Source of the DNA: 20CM-2-55-15 sp963738025
Lineage (GTDB): Bacteria > Acidobacteriota > Terriglobia > 20CM-2-55-15
Direction of reading: 5' to 3'
Length of the DNA: 64,000 nt
Assembly (NCBI GenBank): GCA_963738025.1
Contig: CAVTWA010000013.1
Span: forward strand, 1-64,000
A model generated the notes under the pieces. The model did no database searches. It was not told the origin of the DNA and saw nothing but the letters and a program-made list of their open reading frames with translations. Position numbers and translations under genes: made by a program. Of the stretch, positions 45,405 to 55,092 are shown piece by piece. The stretch's first letter is position 1. Each line of letters opens with the position of its first letter.

Positions 45405-45626
45405 TTACGCGGGAGCCAAAGCACTGCGGGCAGCGTGATCGAGGACAATACGCACTTGTTCCAGCGTTACGCCGGGGAACCATTCGACAAACTGCGTTGC
45501 GGAAGCCCCGTCCTCGAGGTTTTCAAAAAGTGCAGCAACGGGAATGCGCGTACCTCGGAATACCCATGCTCCGCTGACACGTTCTGCGTCGCGTTCAACT
45601 GCCGCACAAGAAGACCAATCGATCAT
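45405..45626 (-). CDS. DUF433-family antitoxin
   Basis: A 73-residue protein with the DUF433 winged-helix signature: VERDAERVSGAWVFRGTRIP, VAALFENLEDGASATQFVEW and FPGVTLEQVRIVLDHAA. It is the first gene of a type II toxin-antitoxin pair with a DUF5615 PIN-like toxin that starts at the base after its stop. Such antitoxins bind the toxin and the shared promoter. The frame is intact although the toxin is broken, the pattern expected when the antitoxin outlives its toxin. Confidence 0.85.
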   Translation of the reverse strand: MIDWSSCAAVERDAERVSGAWVFRGTRIPVAALFENLEDGASATQFVEWFPGVTLEQVRIVLDHAARSALAPA

Positions 45627-45638
45627 GATCCAATAGTA

Positions 45639-46189
45639 TCACTCTTGGCAGGTCGTATGAGTTGGGCCGCCGGAGATCATCCTTAAGGCTGAAGTGACGG
45701 GCATCGAGGCATCGTTAACTGCGACGGTTAAGGAGGCCGTCGCCAATGTGCCTTCCCGAAAATACGCAACCGACCTCGCATTGAGCATTGTATGTTTCAA
45801 GGCGACGGCCGAACTGATGTCAGGTTTCGAGGCGCCTCTGTGCATTCCAACGCCCATTGCGTGGCGCCCGAGATCTGTACGTGTGTTCACAGCAATCTTT
45901 CCCATTTTGATTAGGTCGTCATTCAAATCGGGGCTCAGAATCGACGTCAAACATCTCTCCGGCATCGATCCTTCTTTTCAGAACGGAGAACACGTCAAAT
46001 TCCACGATGAGCTTGTGACCCGTTGCACCTTCAATGTCTTGCAAACTCGCCGAGAATGCCCCTCATCGCGGGGCTGCTGACAACCTTGAATTCAGTAGCC
46101 TCGGCAAAGGCTTCGGTAGATATGGCAAGAATAGTCGTTGCCGCCATGGTGCCAAGTTGGGCGATGAACTCGCGCCTTTCTTTCTTCAT
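45639..46189 (-). pseudogene. ModA-like periplasmic substrate-binding protein, frameshifted
   Basis: The ATG at 46187-46189 starts an export signal (KKERREFIAQLGTMAATTIL) and the mature start FKVVSSPAMRGILGEFARH, where a stop is reached. In another frame it continues EGATGHKLIVEFDVFSVLKR, RIDAGEMFDVD and, after a further change, ILSPDLNDDLIKMGKIAVNT, DISSAVALKHTMLNARSVAY. These are the blocks of molybdate-type ABC substrate-binding proteins common in soil bacteria. The C-terminal lobe is truncated. At least two indels. Confidence 0.7.
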
Positions 46190-46451
46190 TCGTCAATTCC
46201 GTTCAGCAATGTCAGGATTGGGACAACGCTGCGAAACATATCAGGTTTGTGTTCTGGGTTGCAAAGGGCTCGTCGGACCTGCGCGTTAGGCTAGTCTCGG
46301 AAAGCTTGGGGGCAATCTATCCAACGCATTTGTCCGTATGTGGCACGATATCGTAGATTGGCCGTGAAGGCGTTTCGGCGTAGATTCAAAGTCCGATTTA
46401 ACGACTACGCGTCCACAAAGAAACAAATGTGACATTTTCAGAGGCAAAATA
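46190..46451. other. Intergenic, no gene recognised
   Basis: Contains an isolated GTTAGGC at about 46274 without a partner arm; otherwise nothing recognisable. Confidence 0.25.
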
Positions 46452-46490
46452 GTGCGTAGCTCAGCTCGGATAGAGCGTTGGTCTCCGGAT
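46452..46490 (+). other. 5' half of a tRNA-like sequence (tRNA-Arg-type)
   Basis: GTGCGTAGCTCAGCTCGGAT followed by AGAGCGTTGGTCTCCGGAT reproduces the acceptor/D-arm/anticodon-arm 5' half of a bacterial tRNA-Arg(CCG). The anticodon stem 3' side, T-arm and acceptor 3' strand are absent, replaced by unrelated sequence. Most likely a leftover of an integration or recombination at a tRNA gene. Not a functional tRNA. Confidence 0.5.
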
Positions 46491-46517
46491 CGAATGAGGG
46501 CGGCATAGTCCGACCGG

Positions 46518-46952
46518 CTAGTGTTTCTCGACGAGATGGACTTTCGTCTCGTTGTCTCTTTTCTCCATTTCGATATCAATGGTCTTGTCACCAGCGCGGA
46601 ACGCAAGCTTTGCCGAATCGCTGCCGACCGAGGCAGCTTCGCTCACTTCGGGGATACCCTGTTTGGCATAGGCCTGGCGATAAAACTCGATTACCTTATC
46701 GAGAGTCCACGGCGTTGTAAAGTTGACGTTGTCATTATGCGCGTTGTCAATGACAACCTGGTCCGGCAGCGGATATTTCTTTCCGATTTCTTTGATGACT
46801 TCGTTGTTGATTTCACCGACAAGATTGCCGACATTGGGCACAACTTCTTTGCTGACTTCCTTGCTGACTTCGTTGCCGACGCTGCCGTCACAACCGCTCA
46901 ACAAAGCAAACGTGGCACCCAGAACGATGATCTGCGCTTTAATCATTCTCAT
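46518..46952 (-). CDS. Small lipoprotein of unknown function
   Basis: A 144-residue product starting MRMIKAQIIVLGATFALLSG with the lipobox cysteine next (LLSG-C). A stretch of near-repeats (NEVSKEVSKEVVPNVGNLVG) is followed by a globular part: YPLPDQVVIDNAHNDNVNFT, TPWTLDKVIEFYRQAYAKQG, SAKLAFRAGDKTIDIEMEKR. The last part resembles small 'stress-sensing' lipoprotein domains with PWTLDKVIEFYR helices. It is probably anchored in a membrane by its lipidated cysteine. ATG at 46952 chosen because the lipoprotein signal begins there. Family not named. Confidence 0.65.
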   Translation of the reverse strand: MRMIKAQIIVLGATFALLSGCDGSVGNEVSKEVSKEVVPNVGNLVGEINNEVIKEIGKKYPLPDQVVIDNAHNDNVNFTTPWTLDKVIEFYRQAYAKQGIPEVSEAASVGSDSAKLAFRAGDKTIDIEMEKRDNETKVHLVEKH

Positions 46953-47214
46953 AGCATTCGCAGAATAAAGGAGAACGATTGTGAAGGAAAGTCCTTTAGC
47001 GGGCTTGAACGCCGATATGAATTGCTGCCCGATGAAGCGAGCGCAAAATGGCAATTGGATGCTGCCCAAGACAAATTAGAACGGCTAGTCGTACAACTGG
47101 CGAAGTCCCCTTTTATTACTGGACGAAATTAGGTCGCAGAAAAGTGGCGTCGGTCCAAAACCGAGCGAGTCCAAACCGCATGTTCAAAAGTACGAACGGG
47201 GGGTTGAAAATGCA

Positions 47215-47938
47215 TCATACGGATTTGCGCCGCAATCGCCTATACCGAAGGAATGCCAGGCCGCCGACAGGTGCGATCAGCAGGGCGAACGATGATGGCT
47301 CGGGCACTGCCGTGACTGGCGTACCGGTCAACACGATGTTGTCGATAAAGAAATCCCATCCATCTGTACTTGCAAGGGGTGTCGTGATGTTGAGTCTAGT
47401 GATCGGAACTGGTGACGTTAGAGTAACCGTCGTGAAGCCTGAGTTGGCTGCGGACGCTAGCGGACCGATCGACAATGGATCCAGTACGATCCCACGCGCC
47501 ATTCCGCTGACCTGGTACCTCTCCGCAAAGTTCTGTCCGTTGAACAACAGAAAATTTCACAGACGTAAACTGAAACGCTGTCGTCGGTAAATCGAGCGTT
47601 ATCGTGGACGACAGTGATGGATCTCCGAAATTTGTCGTTCCGTACAAATTCGGGAGGCTGCCGTTGGCTGTGAACGCCGCAAGGAACGTCGGATTCCCTA
47701 ACGCCACGCCCCCACTGATCGTGAAGACGCCGGCTTGCGAGTATGTTTGCATCGAGCCCGCGCCGGCAAAGTTGTTCGGTTGCGCTGGCAAAGAGGGTAA
47801 GCTCTCGAAGTTGATCGTGAAGGTGTCACAGTAAGCCGCTTGGGCCGCGCCCATCAGCAGGACAAAGGCAAATGGGATGGCCGCAACGCTTGCGCTGCGA
47901 CGACGAACGACCGAACTTACCGATCGGAAAAGTCTCAT
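47215..47938 (-). pseudogene. PEP-CTERM-sorted secreted protein, single frameshift
   Basis: From the ATG at 47938 there is a signal peptide (ASVAAIPFAFVLLMGAAQAA) and FTINFESLPSLPAQPNNFAG, ISGGVALGNPTFLAAFTANG and LPTTAFQFTSVKF. Near 47550 the frame changes to LLFNGQNFAERYQVSGMARG, GFTTVTLTSPVPITRLNITT, DGWDFFIDNIVLTG and the sorting signal VPEPSSFALLIAPVGGLAFL with a basic end (RYRRLRRK). It is a classical PEP-CTERM surface protein that would be cut by an exosortase, not encoded here. One indel breaks it; everything else is well kept. Confidence 0.8.
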
Positions 47939-48399
47939 ACTGTCTCTTCCTTTATTCCAGGCGTTCCGGGCATTATATTGAATCATCCGATGACTAAACG
48001 CGAGCAGTTCCGCACCTGCAACGTGCATCCCTGGTTAAGCCCAAAGAGAAAGATCAATAGATTGGACTTGGCGCAGTGACGGGCGGAAATCGGACGCTCT
48101 TCTGTGAGTTCAACGCCCCAACGTTGAACGATTGTTTCAGGAATTGACGCTCCGGGTCTTCGGGTTTTCGGCAAAGCCGTGTGCTGTGAACCGTGGCGCC
48201 GGTTGAAGTTGGGTCTCATGGTGGGAGGAAAGTCTCAGCCTTTGATCCGCACACGTCGCCCAATCCCCGATCCCCCGTCCCTAAGCTTTGCAGCGGAGGT
48301 TTGGCGGTCAGTTCCATCGATCGATAGACCTTGCCGATTGAAACCTACTGAAATAAGTTCTTTCGAGAAATCAGTTATCCTCGAACGAAGGGAATCCCA
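47939..48399. other. Intergenic region without a supported gene
   Basis: Between the PEP-CTERM gene start and the cupin gene. No gene or clear structure was recognised; promoters for both divergent genes should lie here. Confidence 0.3.
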
Positions 48400-48762
48400 A
48401 TGGATTACGACATCACCATGCAGCCTGTTTATAAAAGTCTGGATAAAATCTCCATCGATGAATCCAAAAAACTGAGTAACCATCACTGGTTCAATCGCAC
48501 CCTTTGCACCGTCAATCAAAGTGCCGTGCGCATCGGTGTCTTCAACGGTGAGTTTCACTGGCATGCCCACGAAAAAGAAGACGAATTCTTTTTCGTCCTG
48601 GAAGGGACTCTGGAGATTGAGATTGAAGGAAAGTCACCGGTCCTGCTCAGAGCCATGGAAGGTGTCGTTGTTCCCAAAGGCGTTCGCCATCGGCCCAAAG
48701 CGCCAAACGGTGCCACCGTCCTTATGGTGGAGCAGGACACGATTGTGCCGACCGGCAGTTGA
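48400..48762 (+). CDS. Cupin-domain protein
   Basis: A 120-residue single-domain cupin. The metal-binding motif is clear in GEFHWHAHEKEDEFFFVLEG (His, His, Glu), and the second motif in VVVPKGVRHRPKAPNGATVL (His). It is therefore a small metal-dependent or sugar-binding beta-barrel of unknown substrate. The stop overlaps a TTG that could start the acetyltransferase; the acetyltransferase ATG at 48768 is six bases further, so the two are probably co-transcribed and functionally linked, for example in modifying the same small molecule. Confidence 0.85.
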   Translation: MDYDITMQPVYKSLDKISIDESKKLSNHHWFNRTLCTVNQSAVRIGVFNGEFHWHAHEKEDEFFFVLEGTLEIEIEGKSPVLLRAMEGVVVPKGVRHRPKAPNGATVLMVEQDTIVPTGS

Positions 48763-48767
48763 GCAAA

Positions 48768-49244
48768 ATGCAAGTGACTTCAAAATCGATGGATCTAAAA
48801 ATACGCTTTGTGGCGCAGGACGATTTTGATCGGTGGCTGCCCCTATGGAACGGATATAACAAATTTTACGGACGCCACGACAAAACGGCACTCCCCTTTG
48901 AAATTACGCAGACGACTTGGGCGAGATTCTTCGATAAGGCCGAACCCGTTCACGGGCTGGTGGCTGAAGCTCACGGACAACTGGTCGGCTTGGCCCACTA
49001 CCTCTTTCATCGCAGCACCACCATAATGGCCCCCATTTGCTACATGCAGGATCTTTTCACATCCGAAGCCGTGCGAGGCCAGGGTGTGGGAAGAGCTCTC
49101 ATCCAGGAAGTTTATAAACAAGCCGAAAGCGCAGGATCTCCCCGTGTCTACTGGCAGACCCATGAAACCAATTTAACGGCGATGAAACTTTACGACAAAA
49201 TCGCCGAGCGGTCAGGATTTATCGTTTACCGGAAGCAGCTTTAA
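48768..49244 (+). CDS. GNAT-family N-acetyltransferase
   Basis: About 158 residues with the GNAT fold: IRFVAQDDFDRWLPLWNGYN, VAEAHGQLVGLAHYLFHRST, CYMQDLFTSEAVRGQGVGRA (motif A; the acetyl-CoA-binding RGQGVGRAL) and YWQTHETNLTAMKLYDKIAE. It transfers acetyl from CoA to an amine or similar acceptor in the cytoplasm. The start is uncertain among ATG 48768, TTG 48759 (overlapping the cupin stop) and ATG 48789. It follows the cupin gene directly and probably forms a two-gene operon with it. Confidence 0.88.
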   Translation: MQVTSKSMDLKIRFVAQDDFDRWLPLWNGYNKFYGRHDKTALPFEITQTTWARFFDKAEPVHGLVAEAHGQLVGLAHYLFHRSTTIMAPICYMQDLFTSEAVRGQGVGRALIQEVYKQAESAGSPRVYWQTHETNLTAMKLYDKIAERSGFIVYRKQL

Positions 49245-49588
49245 TTTCAGCGGGTATGGTGATGAGTGAGGCCCTGCGCGGGACCGCCTCTCCGGTAGAC
49301 GGGCAGACGGTTCCGGAGCATGCCGAGGTACTCTCGGCAGATTGGGCGGACACCGAAAATCAATCAGAAGTTCAAAGCAACGGACCCAGGTTCCGGTTCG
49401 ATTGTGCACCTTTCAGCAGTCAGTCGGTGGATGTCCAGAGGAGGTCCCCAAAGATCTCGCCGCTGACCTTCAGGTAATTGCCAAAAGGCGTCAATAGATC
49501 CATGGTTATCAAACGCCTGGAGACGTCGCCCTTCTGAGAGAACCCGCACGTACACTGAGCCGGCAAGCCACTCTGCTTATTCCGTGCG
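49245..49588. other. Intergenic region without a supported gene
   Basis: Open frames exist on both strands (for example minus 49364-49555) but none has a family resemblance or ribosome-binding site. Convergent ends of the acetyltransferase and YhaN genes flank it. Confidence 0.3.
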
Positions 49589-52500
49589 CTAAACACCGGC
49601 GGGATCCAAACGGTGCTCCATCCACGCAGACTCCGTGAGCGATTTCTTCGCCAACTCTAGAGTGCGTGCGTGATGGGTGAGTAGCAGCACCTGCGTTTTC
49701 TGCGCGAACTCGGCCAGTACTTCGATTCCGGCGCGTGTGCGGTCGTCATCGAAATTGATAAAAATGTCGTCAAGCACAAGCGGCATGGCTTCCTGGGATG
49801 CCAGATGTTGCTCGATGCTCGCGAGCCGGAGAGAAAGGAAGAGCTGGTCGAGTGTTCCGTCGCTGAGTGTGCGGGCTACGTCCACTTCTTCTCCGGGGCG
49901 GACAGTGCGGAGCTTCGCCTTTCCACCCTCGTACTCGACGCGCAGCTCGCGGTATCGGCCCAGGGTGAGACGCTGAAACAGGCATTCGGCCCGCCGCAGG
50001 ATAGCGCTTTCGTTTTTCCGCCGATAGCTGTCGACTGCGCGCTGAAGTACGAGGGCGCCGACTTGCAGGCGCGCGTGGCGCCCTGCGTGCGCCCGTGCGG
50101 TAGCGAGACACTCCTGGGCCTCACCGGCAAGGCGCGCTGCGTCGCCCCGACCCTCCTGGCTATGGATCCGCTGCTGTTGCGCCCCCAGGCCGGTAAGAGC
50201 GTTCTGATACTCGCGATCAAGTATGGAATGAGCCATGGCGGCTTCCTGGACTTTGGCGACTATCTCGTCAGGGTCAGCATCCGCGGCAGCTTTTTCCAAC
50301 TCCTGAATCGTCTTGCCGTCGCCAGCGATCAGAATATTCTCGTGGAGCTGCTTCAGATCGTTCTCGACGATGCGAGCCTCATCGGATCGCCGCTCCGCCT
50401 GCATCAGCGACTCTACGGAATCGCAACCGGTCTCCAGCAGCAGCGCTTCAATCCGCCGGCGCACTCCCTTGAGTTGCTCTTCGCTGTTGTTCAGCTCAAC
50501 GGCCGATTTTCTTAAATCCTCGGACAATCGTGCCTGAGTCGCCGCGTCGCGCTCACCTGCGGCGTGCCGATCGATCAGCGACTGCGCAAGCTTATCGATT
50601 GCGTCTTTCTCAGGATCGTCAAGGCGGCGTGGGGGCGCCCCACTCTGAAGGCTGGCCGTGTGCCACTCGATCAGCGTCTGCGCCATCCGATCATGAGGTG
50701 GCAGTAGATCCGCTGCCAGGCGCTTTGCGAGATCGATGACGTTTGCCTCGAACTGCGCCTGTTGCTTGTAAATAGCCCGGCGCCGGGCGTCCTGGGGCTG
50801 GCGCTTCTCTTCTGCCGTAAAGAGGTTCGTGAGCCCGTCCAGGACAATGTTCGCTTCGGCGCCGGACGCCTGCGGGCCCAGCCGGATCCGCGCGATGGCT
50901 TCACCCCACGCGCATTCTAGAGTGGCGCCGGCGTCGCGGTCTGTGCGCTCCTGCGCTTCCAGGGACAGAACGTCGCGCTCGATGGCATCATGTTCCGCGC
51001 GCAGCCGGGCAATCTCTCCTGCTGCGGATTCGCTCCGCACAATCAACTGCTGAACCTGGCCGCAGAGTTCCGGCCATGAAAGGCCGGCCGTCACGGGCAG
51101 CTCTGCGGCTGAAAGAGCTGATTCCAGCGAGGCTCGCTGCTCATCCATGACTTTCTGTATCTCGTCGCGCTCTCGCCGCGCGTCGTCGTAGCGTCGTACG
51201 GCGTCCTGCAATGCCTCGAAACGCTTTCTCCAGGCCGCCATCTCTTTCGGAGCTGTCGGTTCGACACCAGCGCTAACCCAGTGTTGGTTCCATTCGTGCG
51301 CTCGACGGATCGCGGCGGCATCGAGCGCAGTGATCGCCTTCGCGGCTTCCGTCTTACGCTTACGCGCCTGATCCCGCTCTTCCGTAAAGCGCTCAGCACG
51401 GGAGGCGTCGTCCGCCTCTCGCCGAAGCCGGTCTGAGATATCGTCGGCGTTCTGCACCGACGCCGCATATGCGTCGGCGAGAGGCTGGCCCGACGCGTAG
51501 CTATCCACCACGACGGCCACGGATGCCTGTTTCTTCCACGCCTTGAGGATGTTCTCCCATCCTTTCTGACGATGCTTGCGGGCGGCTTCGAGGTCCCCGA
51601 AAGACGGGACTTCGGCGCGTGCCAGCTTGCGGAGTTCCCGTTCCGCTTTCTCGATGGCCTCGTCGAGCTCACGAATTCGCGCCTCGAGGTCCCGACGCTC
51701 CTTCTGGTCATCCCTTTCGTTTTCGATGAATCTTTGGATCACTTCCTCGGGCGGCACTGTGATCGCCGGCGCCCGCAGAGGATCGATGGGAAAGGGGTGT
51801 GTGGCCAGGCAGGCGCGCTCCATCTGCCCGTTCAACTCACGTACGGTAGAATCCGCACGGCGCAGTTTCTGATCGATGGTCTTGTCGGGCAATCGATCCC
51901 AAGCGGCCTTCAGGAGGTTGACGTCCGCGCGGAACCGGAAGAGCGTCGAGCTTCGCCCTGCCTTGCTTCTGCATTACCCGCTTCTCTTCTAATTGTTTCC
52001 TGAGCTGCTGAAGTCCGGATTCGGAGCGCGTGCGTAAACGATCCAGTTCCTGAATACGTTTCCGGCCAGCCTCGTCCAAACGAACACTCTGGATTTCGGG
52101 GAGCGGGAGGCTGCCGAGGCCGAGATCGGCGAGCGCCTTCTTCACCTGGCTCTCGAGTTCGATAATGCTCCTCGACACTCCTGGCAGATCTGCCCTCTCC
52201 TTGCGGTATTGTCCAAGATGATCGTTCAACTTGCGGATTCGGACGGATTCGGCAAGCAGGTCCCTGGGGATCGCCAGTTCATCGTGCTCCCGCCGCAATT
52301 CCTCAATCCGATTCTTGATCCGCTCGATTTCCGGCGCGATGGTCTGGTCCCGTTCCTGAAGCAAGGCCTTTCGGGTCGCGCTGACATCAGGGGAAAGAAT
52401 GCGCACTTTGCCGAGGGCCGACCACTGCTGCAGCAACTCGGTCTGCCGCGTCAAGAGGGGGAGCACTTTCTGGATGCGCTGGAGCCGGGCAATCTCCGTA

Positions 52501-53177
52501 GTGTTGTTGCGAAGTCTATCTCCGGACGACTGCACCTCGGTACTCGCCTTCTCGAGGTCCGCGGTCAGGTCCAGCCAAACCTTGATTGGTAAGGCAGCAT
52601 CGGCGGCGGCCCTGCGCTTCTCGTTGTATTTCTTTAACGATTCTCTCAGCGCAGAGAAAGATTCCTTCGCTTCGCTTTCCATCCGCTCAAGCGTCTCCTG
52701 GAGGGCAGTACCATCGAGCGCGGCGCCGAAGATCATCCGTCCGGCATCATCCTCGGCATCGGCAAGGGCCTGGCCGGCGGCCCGCAGCTGTTCGTGGCTG
52801 AGGCCGAACATCTGGCGAAAGAGATCCCCATCGGGAATGCTCAACCACGACTTCAGTTGACTCTCATCCACCGGTCGTCCAGATGTATCAAGTAGTGTGG
52901 TTCCAGGCTTCCCTTTCTTCCGGACGAAGGCGCGCTCCGCGCCGCTCGAATGCTCGAGTTTGGCTCCGATACGCAATTCTGGCTTCGCGTGGATGAAGTC
53001 GTCGCGCGTCTGGACCTCGATGTCATATAGAACACCGGTAATCGCGCGCAGGAACGTGCTCTTGCCGGCCTCGTTCCGGCCGTAGATGATATGAAGATTT
53101 GGACCCTCGGATGGAAACGCTAACTGTCGATTCGTAAAGTGGCCGTAGGCCAATAGATTGATCTCGAGGAATTTCAT
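49589..53177 (-). pseudogene. YhaN-like SMC/Rad50-type ATPase, one frameshift
   Basis: It begins MKFLEINLLAYGHFTNRQLA with Walker A in GRNEAGKST (residues 33-41) and RAITGVLYDI. A very long coiled coil follows (SALRESLKKYNEKRR to LRKQLEEKRVMQKQ). Near 51925-51935 the frame changes by one base; the continuation DVNLLKAAWDRLPDKTIDQK is present in the second frame. The second half ends with the ABC signature region TLSDGTLDQLFLSLRLASIE and Walker B in MPLVLDDIFINFDDDR, then LLLTHH. The whole would be about 1196 residues, the usual size. It partners the nuclease at 53174-54439 (ATGA overlap) as an SbcCD/Mre11-Rad50-like DNA-end processing complex. Confidence 0.85.
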
Positions 53178-54439
53178 GCTCCCTCGTCGCTCTCGAGAAG
53201 CCGCGGGATCAGGATCTGCTCCACTTCGTCCAGCAGCCGGCGAATGGTCTCCGGGCGATCCATATAGAGCGCTCCGGGATCGAATTCTTCGGCAGCCGGA
53301 AGCCGGTCCTGGATCGGCTTGAGAGCGGCGATCACTTCCGCCAGTGCGGCGTCGTCGCAACGGAGCGCGTCGATCGTCCGGAGAACCTCACCCAACGGGT
53401 GGTCAAGACGGTTGCGCAAAGCGGCGAGATCGACGGGCGAACGAGTCTCGATCTCGACGTTTTCTACCCAGACGTCCCGCAGATCAGCTCCCCGCAATCG
53501 TGTTTCGTTGATCCAACGCTCCGGGTTCGATACCAGCGCCGCGTGCGCGTGGCTTACTCCTGTAAGGCGCACGCGCACGGCGAGCGCCACTTCCGGCGTG
53601 CGACGGCGAATCCCGGTCAGAGCCTCATAAACGCCATCAATCGCGGCGTCCGGTGACGCGGCATCCGCAACCGGAACCTCGCAGATTTCCCAGCGAAGTA
53701 CGCCAGAAGGAATTTCCTCGAGGGTGACACGGCCGTTGTTGACGCGGACAACTGTCGCGCCCTTGGGACCGGTCTCCCGGAAGAACCGCCCTTGAAGGTT
53801 TCCGGGGAACACGATGTGCGGGTCCGTACGGAGAACATCGCGTTTGTGGAGATGGCCAAGCGCCCAATAGCCGTACCCCTTGTCCACAAGGGTCTCGATA
53901 GAGCACGGGGCGTAACGCGCGTGCTCAGTTGACCGTCCGTCGGCGCTCGTGTGCAACAGGCCGATATTGAAGCAGCCCGCGTCTGGAGAGGGGTAGCTAA
54001 GCGACAGGTCGTCGCTGACGTCCTTCCTCCCGTAGCTGTGCCCGTGAATCGAAACGTTCAGCTCCTCAAGCCTCTTGGTTTCGGCCTTCCTCGAGGAGAA
54101 CACATGCATGTTCTCCAGCGACGAGAGCTTCTTCGTCATGGCGTTCTCGGCATCGTGATTCCCCCACACGATATACACGGGAATTCCTGCGTCCCGAAGG
54201 AGCCCCATCTGCCGGAGAAAGAAGTGGCCCGTGTTGTAGTCCCTCCAGTCTCCGTCATACAGGTCACCGGCGAGCAGTAGGAAATCGACCTTCTCGGTCA
54301 CGCAATACTGAACGAGATTCTCGAACGCCTCGCGTGTCGCCAGTCGCATTCGCTCAGCCGGCGCGCTCTCGTAGCGCTCCAACCCTCGCAGCGGGCTGTC
54401 GAGGTGAATATCGGCGGCGTGCACAAATGTGAAGGACAT
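53174..54439 (-). CDS. YhaO-like DNA repair exonuclease (SbcD/Mre11 metallophosphoesterase)
   Basis: A 421-residue nuclease with all five metallophosphoesterase motifs: AADIHLDSPL, AGDLYDGDW, VWGNHDAENA, SIHGHSYG and ALGHLHKRD. A capping domain follows (EEIPSGVLRWEICEVPVADA) with a helical C-terminus. It is the Mn-dependent exo/endonuclease subunit working with the ATPase encoded just downstream, whose ATG overlaps this stop (ATGA). The ATG at 54439 has GGGGGA upstream; the in-frame ATG at 54460 is less likely. It acts on DNA ends, hairpins or protein-blocked ends in the cytoplasm; if the partner is truly frameshifted, its activity would be deregulated. Confidence 0.92.
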   Translation of the reverse strand: MSFTFVHAADIHLDSPLRGLERYESAPAERMRLATREAFENLVQYCVTEKVDFLLLAGDLYDGDWRDYNTGHFFLRQMGLLRDAGIPVYIVWGNHDAENAMTKKLSSLENMHVFSSRKAETKRLEELNVSIHGHSYGRKDVSDDLSLSYPSPDAGCFNIGLLHTSADGRSTEHARYAPCSIETLVDKGYGYWALGHLHKRDVLRTDPHIVFPGNLQGRFFRETGPKGATVVRVNNGRVTLEEIPSGVLRWEICEVPVADAASPDAAIDGVYEALTGIRRRTPEVALAVRVRLTGVSHAHAALVSNPERWINETRLRGADLRDVWVENVEIETRSPVDLAALRNRLDHPLGEVLRTIDALRCDDAALAEVIAALKPIQDRLPAAEEFDPGALYMDRPETIRRLLDEVEQILIPRLLESDEGA

Positions 54440-55092
54440 GCTCAATTCCCCCGTTATCAACCAGAGCCCTGAGCCGGGCTCGAATTAGCGCTCCACATTT
54501 CAAGCCGGCGCTATTCGGTCCATGCAATTCGGAGCAGGCTTTGTTGGTAGCTTAAGCAGTCGTGGTTTGCGGCTGTCGCCCGGCATTCTCAGACGCCAAG
54601 GTCCTCGTTCCAATACGAAACTTGCAACCCCTGCAGAGTTAGAAATCTTTCCAAAGATTGTTCCAGGCTGAGGGCAAGTCTCAGCAGTTACAGCGTATGC
54701 ACAACTGGGACAAGACTGGTCCCACAGCCCAGCGATTCCCACTAGCAGCTGAATGAAGTTTCACCCCGCTCTTTGCCGGGCCCTGATGGTGTGATAGCGA
54801 TGTGGGCAGACGAACGTCCCGGTTGATTCAACCATCCTGATGGATGAAGACGATGCCGCCCCGGTCACACTCGATCGAGGGTTCACCAAAGCACTCCCTT
54901 AACACTCAGCACAACCCACGCAAACCGTCATCCAACCGGCAATCGAGATCACAAGGAATGAAAGTGGATCCAGACCTGCACGCATCCTGGCAGGCCACCA
55001 TGCGGAATGCAGGCCGCATGATTTCAGTTTCTGGACCATACGACCGAAGAGAATCGCGCTTCCGAATTAAGTTCAGTTCTGGCTCCCACGAA
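54440..55092. other. Long stretch without a supported gene
   Basis: About 650 bases upstream of the YhaO gene. A minus-strand frame (54500-54742) with CPSCAY has no family resemblance. No repeat or RNA structure was recognised. Confidence 0.3.

Noticed and set aside
46270..46282. Isolated GTTAGGC core
   Set aside because: No complementary RYYYAAC arm within 150 bases upstream, so not an attC site.
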